Shown: positions 1-6,232 of the stretch, one piece after another
Layout of the letters: each line of letters starts with the position of its first letter
Numbering within the stretch: position 1 is the stretch's first letter
Assembly (NCBI GenBank): GCA_030673955.1
Contig: DAOVBF010000045.1
Coordinates: 1-8,140, forward strand
Reading direction: 5' to 3'
Length of the DNA: 8,140 nucleotides
DNA from: Deltaproteobacteria bacterium
Lineage (GTDB): Bacteria; Myxococcota_A; UBA9160; SZUA-336
Notes under the pieces: model-generated
What the model was told of the DNA's origin: nothing
The model's database searches: none
The model's input: the letters and a program-made list of their open reading frames with translations, nothing else
Translations under genes and position numbers: made by a program

Positions 1-1
1 C

Positions 2-865
2 TTCCTGCGCGCGCTCGAGCGGCACAGCCAGCTCGAACGAGGAGGCTCGCAGCGCCCCGGCTTCTTCGACTCCCACCCCGCCACCCCCGAGCGAGCCGCC
101 ACCGCTTCCTCGCGGGGTCGCACCCTCCCCTGGCGGGAGGCAGAGCGCATTGCTTCAGGGCGCGCAGGGTTCCTGGCGCGTATCGAGGGCTTGTTACTCG
201 GCCCGGATCCCGCGCACGGGATCTTCCACGGGAGCCGCTTCCTGCACGCCGATCTCGACCTCGGAGTCACCTTTCCCGCGGATTGGGCCACCCAGAACAC
301 CCCTTCTGCCGTGAGGGCCGCCTCTCCGGAGCGGGACGCGCTGATCGCGCTCGAGCTACAGGGCGCCGGGAGCGATCCACAACAGGCCGCCGCCGCCTTC
401 GCCGCGGAGCACGGGCTGCGCCTGGGGGAAGCCGAACCCCTTCGCATCGGGGATCTGCGCGCCTACCACGCCAGCGCCTACCCATCGACGCAGGGAGGTG
501 TGATCGCTCTCGATCTCACCTGGATCGTTCACCACTTGCGGGTCTTCCGCATCTCGTGCGCAACAACACAGGAAAAGCTGGGCTCCTACCGTCCGCTCTT
601 CCGGCGGACCGCTCGCAGCTTCCAACCGCTGGACGCGGACGAGCGCGGTCGCTTTCAAGATACCCGGCTACGCATCGCGACGGCCCGCGCAAGCGAGACG
701 CTCGCCGAGCTTTCCCGACGCACGGGGAACGCCTGGAGCCTCGAGGAGACAGCCGTGATGAACGCCGTCTTCGAGTTCGACCGACTCGAGGCAAGTCAGC
801 GGGTCAAGATTGCCGCAGCCCAGGCTTATCGTCCGCGCAGGGGAGAACACCGTCAGGACCGATGA
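2..865 (+). CDS. M48-family metalloprotease, C-terminal part (5' end outside window)
   Basis: The frame is open from the first bases and ends at TGA 863-865, giving 287 visible residues of a larger protein. The first visible part contains GFFDSHPATPERAA, the segment that closes the catalytic domain of many M48 (Ste24/HtpX/BepA-like) peptidases. The zinc-binding HEXXH would lie upstream of the window. It is followed by an extension with LLGPDPAHGIFHGSRFLH and FPADW, typical of M48 proteins that carry a C-terminal accessory domain. The last 60 or so residues (SETLAELSRRTGNAWSLEET through VKIAAAQAY) look LysM-like, which would suit work in the periplasm or at the cell wall. A TTG at 191 could be read as a start, but homology continues upstream of it, so this is a truncated gene and not a 224-residue protein. 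The next gene begins about 56 nt downstream. Family assignment is from motif recognition; the exact substrate cannot be told. Confidence 0.75.
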   Translation, partial: FLRALERHSQLERGGSQRPGFFDSHPATPERAATASSRGRTLPWREAERIASGRAGFLARIEGLLLGPDPAHGIFHGSRFLHADLDLGVTFPADWATQNTPSAVRAASPERDALIALELQGAGSDPQQAAAAFAAEHGLRLGEAEPLRIGDLRAYHASAYPSTQGGVIALDLTWIVHHLRVFRISCATTQEKLGSYRPLFRRTARSFQPLDADERGRFQDTRLRIATARASETLAELSRRTGNAWSLEETAVMNAVFEFDRLEASQRVKIAAAQAYRPRRGEHRQDR

Positions 866-921
866 GCGGCGCTGCGCGCCGTCGAGCCGCCGGGGGCGGG
901 GAAATGCGGTATTCTCGTACT

Positions 922-2211
922 ATGACTTCCGTTAAGGAGGATCTCGACCAGCGCCTCGCATTCCTGGCTTTGACAGGCGAGGATCAACGCTGCCTACAGG
1001 AGCTGCGACCGCTCCTCGAGCAGCACGCGGACACGCTGGTGGGCGCCTTCTATCGCCACCTGCTCTCGTTCGAGCCCACTCGCGCGCTGCTGGGCGATGC
1101 GGCCATGAAGGAGCGGCTGCTGCAGAAGCAGCGCGACTATCTCCTGAGCCTCGCAGGCGCGAGCCTCGATGAGGAGTACGTCGCGGAGCGCGCACGGATC
1201 GGCGAGAGGCACATGGAGGCCGGCCTGGAGCCGCGCTGGTACCTCGGGGCGTACGCGCTCTATTTCTCGCTTCTGGCGCCAGTGATCTTCGAGGGCACGC
1301 GCGAAGACCCCGTTCGGGGTGAGCGCGCGGTCACGGCCTTACTGAAGGTGCTGATGCTGGACGCCCAGATCGCCATGGAGGCCTACATCGAGAAGCGCGA
1401 GCGGGAGCTCGAGTACCTGAACCAGGAGCTGGCCTCGATGGGCCGCGAGCTCGCTCGCGACTACGAGGAGCAGAGCGTCGAGCTGCGTGAGACCACCCGC
1501 CGTGCCCAGGTCGCCGAGCAACTCGCATCCATTGCCACGCTCGTGGCCGGCCTTGCGCACGAGATCGGAACACCGATGGGCGTGATCCGCGGCCACGCCG
1601 AGTTGCTCGAGTCCAGCGTATCCGACGCCCGCAGCCGCTGGCGTGCCCAGGCCATCCGAGAGCAGATCGACCGCATCTCCGGCATCATCCAGACCCTGCT
1701 CAACATGGCCAAGCCACGCGAGCCGGTCCGCATCGAGGTGGATCTGCGGACGCTCATCGACGACACGCTCGGCTTCCTGGGGGACAAGTTCCGGCGACGG
1801 AACATCGTGGCAGAGCGCCAGCTCAAGATCGTCCCCACCCTCTGCGGAGATCCCGACCGTCTGCAGCAGCTCTTTCTGAACCTCTTCCTCAACGCAGCCG
1901 ATGCCATGCCCCAGGGAGGAACGCTCCGGGTGAGCCTCAAACCCGTGGGGAACAACGGTATGGAGGTGCGCGTCGCCGACACGGGCTTCGGGATTCCACC
2001 CGAGAAGCTCGCGCAGATCTTCGACCCCTTCTTCACCACCAAGATCGCCGGACAGGGGCACGGCCTGGGCCTCGTGGTCGCCAAGGGCATCATCCTGGAC
2101 CACGAGGGCAGCGTCGACGTGAGGAGCGAGCTCGGGCGCGGGACCGAGTTCCAGATCACGCTGCCCGCGGGGAAGCCTCAGTCAGAGGTTCCGGCCGAGC
2201 CCGCAACATAA
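922..2211 (+). CDS. Globin-coupled (protoglobin) sensor histidine kinase, cytosolic
   Basis: A 429-residue sensor kinase with no signal peptide or membrane segment. Residues about 5-150 are a protoglobin/globin-sensor domain: His97 in RIGERHMEAGLEPRWYLGAY is the expected proximal heme ligand and Tyr44 in GAFYRHL the expected distal pocket tyrosine. These nearly match His99 and Tyr45 of AfGcHK, the Anaeromyxobacter globin-coupled kinase. A probable coiled coil (about 150-205) leads to a HisKA domain with phosphoacceptor His213 in GLAHEIGTP. The ATPase domain shows the N box (LNAADA, Asn324), G1 (DTGFG, 353-357), F box (DPFFTT) and G2 (GHGLGL, 379-384). It should bind heme and gate autophosphorylation by O2, NO, CO or heme redox state, then phosphorylate a regulator, most likely the NtrC-type protein encoded at 2860. 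The start is uncertain. ATG 922 is preferred because codons between ATG 904 and 922 have A/T-rich third positions unlike the gene body; neither start has a good ribosome binding site. Confidence 0.9.
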   Translation: MTSVKEDLDQRLAFLALTGEDQRCLQELRPLLEQHADTLVGAFYRHLLSFEPTRALLGDAAMKERLLQKQRDYLLSLAGASLDEEYVAERARIGERHMEAGLEPRWYLGAYALYFSLLAPVIFEGTREDPVRGERAVTALLKVLMLDAQIAMEAYIEKRERELEYLNQELASMGRELARDYEEQSVELRETTRRAQVAEQLASIATLVAGLAHEIGTPMGVIRGHAELLESSVSDARSRWRAQAIREQIDRISGIIQTLLNMAKPREPVRIEVDLRTLIDDTLGFLGDKFRRRNIVAERQLKIVPTLCGDPDRLQQLFLNLFLNAADAMPQGGTLRVSLKPVGNNGMEVRVADTGFGIPPEKLAQIFDPFFTTKIAGQGHGLGLVVAKGIILDHEGSVDVRSELGRGTEFQITLPAGKPQSEVPAEPAT

Positions 2212-2645
2212 GCAGCGCGCAGCAAGTCGCTCTCCGTGATGATCCCGAGCAGCCGGGCTCCACGAGGGCCGGGCTCCACGACGGGCAGACAGCCGATCTT
2301 CAGGCGCAGCATCGTGAGGGCCGCATCCCGGAGCGAGCAATCCGCCTCAACGGCGCGGGGCTTACCCCTCAGGATCTTCTCGATCGGGATTCGGCGCAGA
2401 TGCTCGGCACGCTCCTTCGGGGAAGACCCCTCCAGCGCCGCCATGGACGCCTCCAGGACGTCGCGGTGGGAGAGCAGCCCGACCAGCACCCGATCCTTGA
2501 CCACGGGCAGGTGGCGAATCCGGGCGAGCCGCATGATCTGCTCCGCCTCGAGGACGTTCTCCCCCGGATCCACGGTGACCACGTTCCGGCGCATAATTTC
2601 CGCTACCAGATTTGCGCCGGGGTCCGTCCCCGATACCTCCCCCAC
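2178..2645 (-). CDS. Tandem CBS-domain protein (first copy)
   Basis: A small soluble protein of about 155 residues made of two CBS domains (a Bateman pair), roughly residues 14-66 and 88-150. Characteristic strings are VAEIMRRNVVTVDPGENVLEA, RIRHLPVV, LVGLLSHRDVLEA, KIGCLPVV and LLGIITESDLL. CBS pairs usually bind adenine nucleotides, S-adenosylmethionine or similar ligands and act as energy or redox sensors; there is no attached effector domain here, so the partner is unknown. The frame is open back to GTG 2717. I favour GTG 2645 because GGGGAG lies 6 nt before it and because the codons between 2717 and 2663 include a run with A/T third bases. Its 3' end overlaps the convergent kinase gene by 34 bases. 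It is clearly related to the second CBS gene at 5636-6058. It sits between kinase and regulator genes but on the other strand. Confidence 0.87.
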   Translation of the reverse strand: MGEVSGTDPGANLVAEIMRRNVVTVDPGENVLEAEQIMRLARIRHLPVVKDRVLVGLLSHRDVLEASMAALEGSSPKERAEHLRRIPIEKILRGKPRAVEADCSLRDAALTMLRLKIGCLPVVEPGPRGARLLGIITESDLLRAAYVAGSAGTSD

Positions 2646-2744
2646 GACCGACTCCCCATTCACCCGCCCAGATAGACGTACACCTGCACTTCTCGTGCCC
2701 GGCGCCGTGGGGACCACGCAGCGGGCGAATTGGGGCGAAAATGG

Positions 2745-2757
2745 GCAAGAAACTTGC
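2745..2757. promoter_or_regulatory. Short perfect dyad GCAAG-AAA-CTTGC, possible operator or activator site
   Basis: The sequence shows a perfect 5-bp inverted repeat around AAA in the divergent region between the CBS gene and the NtrC-type regulator gene. It lies about 100 nt upstream of the start site implied by the sigma-54-like element at 2828-2843, which is where enhancer-binding proteins usually bind. The role is inferred; a dyad this short can occur by chance. Confidence 0.3.
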
Positions 2758-2790
2758 GACTTAATACCTCAGTGTGGCAGAATTACTCAC

Positions 2791-2826
2791 GCCGGGCGCC
2801 AATGGCCGTGTTACGTCGCGCCCGGC
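2791..2826. repeat. 9-bp perfect inverted repeat (GCCGGGCGC / GCGCCCGGC)
   Basis: Arms at 2791-2799 and 2818-2826 are exact reverse complements separated by 18 nt, just upstream of the regulator gene. It could be a protein-binding site or a hairpin in a longer 5' leader. There is no T-run after either arm, so it does not look like an intrinsic terminator. Confidence 0.45.
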
Positions 2827-2827
2827 T

Positions 2828-2843
2828 TGGCATGTGTCATGCT
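2828..2843 (+). promoter_or_regulatory. Sigma-54 (-24/-12) promoter-like element
   Basis: TGGCATGTGTCATGCT has the invariant GG and GC with the required 10-nt spacing and matches most of the consensus TGGCACG-N4-TTGCW. The placement is awkward: transcription would start near 2854, only about 6 nt before the ATG at 2860 and past the ribosome binding site GAAAGGG (2846-2852). It may be a real promoter giving a near-leaderless message, a binding site without transcription, or chance. Confidence 0.3.
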
Positions 2844-2859
2844 TTGAAAGGGTTTCGAG

Positions 2860-4251
2860 ATGGCCGAGCCCCGATCCGTACTGGTTGTGGACGATGACGC
2901 CGCCATGCGCGAGATGCTGGTGTCCCTGCTCGAGGAGGGGGGACTGACTGCGGCCGACGCAGGCAGCGTTGACGCGGCGGTTGAGAAGATCCGCGAGACT
3001 GACTTCGACGCGGTGATCTCGGACATCCGGATGCCCGGCAAGGACGGCATCCAGATGCTGGGCGAGATGCGTGAGATCCGGCCCGAGACGCCCATCATCC
3101 TGATGACCGCGTTCGGCAGCATCGACTCGGCGGTGACCGCGATGCAGGCCGGCGCCTTCGACTACTTCACCAAGCCTTTCAAGCGCGACCAGGTGCTCGT
3201 GGCCCTCGAGCGAGCCTTCGAGCGGAGGGCGCTGGAGACGGAGAACCGGCGCCTGCGCCGGGCCGTGGACCAGACCACCGCCTTCGGCGACCTGATCGGA
3301 ACAACTGCGGCGATGCGCGATATCTTCGCGATGATCCGCAAGGTCGCCGGCAACCGCAGCAACGTGCTCATCACGGGCGAGAGCGGCACGGGTAAGGAGG
3401 TCGTGGCGCGCACCCTCCACTTCGTGGGCACGCGAGCCTCGAAGCCCTTCATCCCCGTTAACTGCACGGCGATCCCCGAGGGGCTGCTCGAAAGCGAGCT
3501 CTTCGGCCACGTTCGCGGGGCTTTCACCGGTGCACACGCCTCGAAGCGTGGCCTTTTCGAGGAGGCGCACGGCGGAACGCTCTTCCTGGACGAGATCGGC
3601 GACATGGGTCCGGGGCTCCAGAGCAAGCTCCTGCGCGTGCTCCAGGACGGTGACGTCCGCCCCGTCGGTGGCAACCGCGCCGTCTCGGTGGACGTGCGCG
3701 TGATCGCCGCCACGAACAAGGAGCTACGCAAGGAGCTCGAGGAGGGCCGCTTCCGCCAGGATCTCTTCTACCGCCTCAATGTAATCCCGATCCACATCCC
3801 ACCGCTTCGGGAGCGCCGCGGAGACATCCCGCCGCTCGCGGAGTACTTCTTGCGCAAGCACGCCGCCGGGGACAAGCACTCCATCTCCCCCGCCGCGATG
3901 AACGTGCTCATGAACTGCCGTTGGGAGGGCAACGCGCGCGAGCTCGAGAACATGATCGAGCGGGCCCTGGCGCTCTCCGAGCACCGCGAGATCCGCCCCG
4001 AGGACCTCCCGGTCCCCGACCGGGAGGATGCCCTGAAGCCGCCCCTGGAGGAGTCGCTTCTGGAGAGCGCGGTAGAGCACAACCTCACGCTGCGCGAACT
4101 CGAGGATCGCTACATCGATGCGATCCTGGAGCACACCGGCGGAAACAAGGTCCAGGCCGCCCGCATCCTGGGTATCAACCGCCGCACGCTCTATCGCCGC
4201 GGCGAGCACAATCACGAGCACGACCAGCAACATCATCAAGCGCACTCATAA
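2860..4251 (+). CDS. NtrC-family sigma-54-dependent response regulator
   Basis: A 463-residue three-domain bacterial enhancer-binding protein. The receiver domain (about 5-118) has the acidic residues Asp11-Asp13, phosphoacceptor Asp55 in SDIRMPG, Thr83 and Lys105. The AAA+ domain (about 143-380) has Walker A GESGTGKE (173-180), the sigma-54 contact loop GAFTGA (220-225), Walker B GGTLFLDEI (238-246) and the LRERRGDI segment. The C-terminal Fis-type helix-turn-helix includes GGNKVQAARILGINRRTLYRR. All catalytic motifs are intact, so it should activate sigma-54 RNA polymerase when phosphorylated, probably by the globin kinase at 922. Start ATG 2860 has GAAAGGG 7 nt upstream. After the helix-turn-helix there is an unusual His-rich tail, HNHEHDQQHHQAHS. 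Three Usp genes follow directly, the first after 6 nt, which suggests one operon. The targets are unknown; its own promoter region is a candidate. Confidence 0.93.
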   Translation: MAEPRSVLVVDDDAAMREMLVSLLEEGGLTAADAGSVDAAVEKIRETDFDAVISDIRMPGKDGIQMLGEMREIRPETPIILMTAFGSIDSAVTAMQAGAFDYFTKPFKRDQVLVALERAFERRALETENRRLRRAVDQTTAFGDLIGTTAAMRDIFAMIRKVAGNRSNVLITGESGTGKEVVARTLHFVGTRASKPFIPVNCTAIPEGLLESELFGHVRGAFTGAHASKRGLFEEAHGGTLFLDEIGDMGPGLQSKLLRVLQDGDVRPVGGNRAVSVDVRVIAATNKELRKELEEGRFRQDLFYRLNVIPIHIPPLRERRGDIPPLAEYFLRKHAAGDKHSISPAAMNVLMNCRWEGNARELENMIERALALSEHREIRPEDLPVPDREDALKPPLEESLLESAVEHNLTLRELEDRYIDAILEHTGGNKVQAARILGINRRTLYRRGEHNHEHDQQHHQAHS

Positions 4252-4257
4252 GCGGTG

Positions 4258-4701
4258 ATGCGAATTCAAACGATTCTCGTTCCGATCGATTACTCGCCGC
4301 ACTCAGCCAAAGCACTCCAGGTCGCGATCGGCCTCGCCAAGACGTTCAGCGCAAAGGTCCACCTGCTCCACGCGTACCACCTGCCCGTATCCATCACCAT
4401 GCCCGACGCGGTAGTCATTCCGCAGAGCTTCTGGGACAGCGTGAAGGACGCCTCCGCGCGCAAGCTCGAAAAATCCTTCGAGACCGTCACACGCGAGGGA
4501 GTCCAGTGCGAGAGCCACCTGACGGCGCAGACTCCATCGGCGGCGATCGTGGAGACGGCCAAGCAGATCGGCGCTGACCTTATCGTGATGGGCACGCGCG
4601 GGCTCACCGGCTTGAAGCACGTGCTCCTGGGAAGCGTGGCAGAGCGCACCGTTCGCAACGCACCGTGCCCTGTGATGACCGTGAAGATCGACGAAGAATG
4701 A
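4258..4701 (+). CDS. Universal stress protein, UspA family (first of three)
   Basis: A 147-residue single Usp domain. It begins MRIQTILVPIDYS, with the conserved Asp11, and ends with the ATP-binding signature G-x2-G-x9-G-S at residues 112-126 (GTRG...LGS), followed by AERTVRNAPCPVMTV. It therefore belongs to the nucleotide-binding branch of UspA proteins, which form cytosolic dimers and help survival under growth arrest, oxygen limitation or other stress. ATG 4258 lies 6 nt after the regulator's stop codon. A GTG at 4255 is the alternative start. No clear ribosome binding site is visible, so translational coupling to the regulator is likely. Its stop overlaps the next start as ATGA. It is the most divergent of the three copies. 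Confidence 0.93.
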   Translation: MRIQTILVPIDYSPHSAKALQVAIGLAKTFSAKVHLLHAYHLPVSITMPDAVVIPQSFWDSVKDASARKLEKSFETVTREGVQCESHLTAQTPSAAIVETAKQIGADLIVMGTRGLTGLKHVLLGSVAERTVRNAPCPVMTVKIDEE

Positions 4702-5153
4702 CCGATCCGCTGCGTTTCCACACGATCCTCGTGCCCATGGACTTCTCGCCAGAGGCACACAAGGCGCTCGAGCTGGCGGGAGAGCTGGCGAAGAGCGCCG
4801 GGCCCGCTCACCTGATTCTGTTACACGCCTACTTCCTCCCGGTCGAGATGGAGGCGCTGGCCGCGGAGCAGGACCTGCCGATCCTGGAGCTCCTCTCGAA
4901 CAAAGCCAGCAAGGAGCTCGAACAGATCCTGGAGGGCCTGCAGGACGCCGGGATCTCATCCGAGTTTCTCGTGAGCCGCGGTTATCCAGAGCAGGTCATC
5001 GTCGAGCTGGCGCAGGAGAAGGACGTCGATCTGATCGTGATGGGGACGCGAGGCCGCACGGGACTCGCACACGTGGCTCTGGGCAGCATCGCGGAGCGCG
5101 TGGTGCGGGATGCCCCGTGTCCGATCCTCACGGTCAAAGAGTACGACGCATGA
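4698..5153 (+). CDS. Universal stress protein, UspA family (second of three)
   Basis: A 151-residue Usp domain starting MTDPLRFHTILVPMDFSPEA and carrying the full ATP-binding pattern G-x2-G-x9-G-S at residues 116-130 (GTRGRTGLAHVALGS), then AERVVRDAPCPILTV. ATG 4698 overlaps the previous TGA by the ATGA arrangement, which decides the start; upstream in-frame sequence lies inside the first Usp gene. It closely resembles the third copy, including the shared openings MT(D/E)P-RF and MDFSP and the inner EALAA segment, which points to a recent tandem duplication of these two. The expected role is nucleotide-dependent stress protection as a homo- or heterodimer with its neighbours. Confidence 0.93.
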   Translation: MTDPLRFHTILVPMDFSPEAHKALELAGELAKSAGPAHLILLHAYFLPVEMEALAAEQDLPILELLSNKASKELEQILEGLQDAGISSEFLVSRGYPEQVIVELAQEKDVDLIVMGTRGRTGLAHVALGSIAERVVRDAPCPILTVKEYDA

Positions 5154-5593
5154 CCGAGCCGCAGCGTTTTCAGACGATCGTCGTGCCGATGGACTTCTCG
5201 CCCCCCGCCGAACGCGCGCTCGCGTTCGCTCGCCAGCTCGCTCAGGCAGCCGGGCCCTCGCAGCTCCTGCTCGTCAACGCGTACGCCGTGCCGCTCGAGC
5301 TCGAGGCATTGGCCGCCTACGGCTCCCAGCAGGTTTTCGACGAGCTGGCCGGCGAGACCGACAAGCAGCTTCAGGCGCTCGTCGCCCGGCTGCAGGAGGC
5401 GGACGTGTCGGCCGAGTCGATGGGCAGCCCCGGCCGACCCGATGACGTGATCGTCGGTCTCGCGCAAAAGCGGAAGGCCGACCTGATCGTGATGGGGACG
5501 CACGGCCGGACGGGGCTTCCGCATGTCCTGCTGGGTAGTGTCGCCGAGCGGGTCATACGCAGCGCTCCGTGCCCGGTGATTACGGTCAAGTAA
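5150..5593 (+). CDS. Universal stress protein, UspA family (third of three)
   Basis: A 147-residue Usp domain opening MTEPQRFQTIVVPMDFSPPA, with the intact ATP signature at residues 116-130 (GTHGRTGLPHVLLGS) and ending AERVIRSAPCPVITVK. Its ATG overlaps the stop of the second Usp gene (ATGA), so the three Usp genes are translationally chained behind the regulator. It ends 42 nt from the convergent CBS gene, and I see no convincing hairpin-plus-T-run terminator in that gap. Function as for the other two; having three non-identical copies leaves room for heterodimers or different signals. Confidence 0.93.
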   Translation: MTEPQRFQTIVVPMDFSPPAERALAFARQLAQAAGPSQLLLVNAYAVPLELEALAAYGSQQVFDELAGETDKQLQALVARLQEADVSAESMGSPGRPDDVIVGLAQKRKADLIVMGTHGRTGLPHVLLGSVAERVIRSAPCPVITVK

Positions 5594-5635
5594 CAGCCTG
5601 CGGTCCGCGCACCCTCCGGCCTGCGCTCGACCCAC

Positions 5636-6058
5636 TCAGCTCGCCCGGGCGAAGAACGCGACGAAATCACCCTCGGTGAGGATCCCGACCAGCTTGCCGT
5701 CCTCCACGACCGGCAGGCAGCCGATCTTTTGCTCGCTCATGCTGAGGGCGGCCTCGGACAGGAGCGCATCGGGCGTCGTGGTGAGGAGCTCGGTCGTCAT
5801 CACCTCTTTGACCAAGATGGCTTCCATCACCTTCTTCTGAGCCACGGTTCCGTACCCGAAGGCCTTCACGAGCGCGCCCCGGAACAGGTCGCGCTGGCTC
5901 ACGATGCCCGCGAGTCCTCCCTGCTCATCGAGAACCACCATATGTCGAATGCGTCCCAGCTGCATCACGTTGTCGGCAAGTGAGAGCTTGTCTCCTCGCT
6001 GGAGGGTCGCGACTTCCCGGGTCATCAGCTCTTGAACCCGTGTCGGCTTGCTTGCCAC
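5636..6058 (-). CDS. Tandem CBS-domain protein (second copy)
   Basis: A 140-residue protein with two CBS domains and nothing else. The first half holds VQELMTREVATLQRGDKLSL, GRIRHMVVLDEQGGLAGIVS and RDLFRGAL. The second holds VKEVMTTELLTTTPDALLSE, KIGCLPVVEDGKLVGILTEG and DFV. It should bind an adenosyl ligand and act as a cytosolic sensor module for an unknown partner. The start is GTG 6058, fixed by a strong ribosome binding site GAGGAGG 7 nt upstream. It shares the RIRH(L/M)-V and KIGCLPVVE motifs with the CBS protein at 2178-2645, so the two are paralogs that bracket the regulator and Usp block, both on the opposite strand. It may be co-transcribed with the Rrf2 gene, which ends 174 nt upstream, but the gap is long enough for its own promoter. 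Confidence 0.92.
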   Translation of the reverse strand: MASKPTRVQELMTREVATLQRGDKLSLADNVMQLGRIRHMVVLDEQGGLAGIVSQRDLFRGALVKAFGYGTVAQKKVMEAILVKEVMTTELLTTTPDALLSEAALSMSEQKIGCLPVVEDGKLVGILTEGDFVAFFARAS

Positions 6059-6065
6059 CGGCTGA

Positions 6066-6072
6066 CCTCCTC
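6066..6072 (-). promoter_or_regulatory. Ribosome binding site of second CBS gene
   Basis: GAGGAGG on the minus strand, 7 nt before GTG 6058. It is the strongest ribosome binding site in the window and supports the GTG start. Confidence 0.8.
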
Positions 6073-6232
6073 TCCGCGCTTCGTTGCTCCGATCGTCCTA
6101 TTCTCGGCCAGTCGCGTGCCCCTCGCCCCTGTCGGGCGGGCCCGCGGATGGCGGCCAGCTGGACGACCGATGCCTGCTGCGTCGAGCTTGCCCCGATGCC
6201 CTGGGGGCCTGACGTGTTCCGGTTCGGTCAAC

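Noticed and set aside
867..881. Hairpin CGGCGC-TGC-GCGCCG between protease and kinase genes
   Set aside because: The 6-bp stem is perfect but there is no T-run, and such hairpins are common in GC-rich DNA; not enough to call a terminator.
283..903. Upstream extension of the histidine kinase frame (open from 283)
   Set aside because: It overlaps the M48 protease gene in another frame, is arginine-rich low-information sequence, and the protoglobin domain begins only after 922.
934..940. Perfect AAGGAGG just after the kinase start
   Set aside because: No ATG, GTG or TTG follows at a usable distance in frame; it encodes part of the N-terminus (VKED).
1339..2103. 254-codon open frame on the minus strand inside the kinase gene
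   Set aside because: It is antisense to conserved kinase motifs and shows no recognisable domain; a shadow of third-position GC bias.
2777..2793. TGGCAGAATTACTCACGC as a second sigma-54 element
   Set aside because: The GG to GC spacing is 13 nt, not the required 10.
2761..3570. 269-codon minus-strand open frame opposite the NtrC-type regulator
   Set aside because: It overlaps the receiver and AAA+ domains antisense and has no family features; a shadow frame.
5594..5635. Bidirectional terminator between the third Usp gene and the second CBS gene
   Set aside because: No stem longer than about 3-4 bp and no T-run in the 42-nt gap.
6190..6208. GCCCC-N9-GGGGC as a terminator for the Rrf2 gene
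   Set aside because: Only 5 bp with a 9-nt loop and no T-run on the minus strand.
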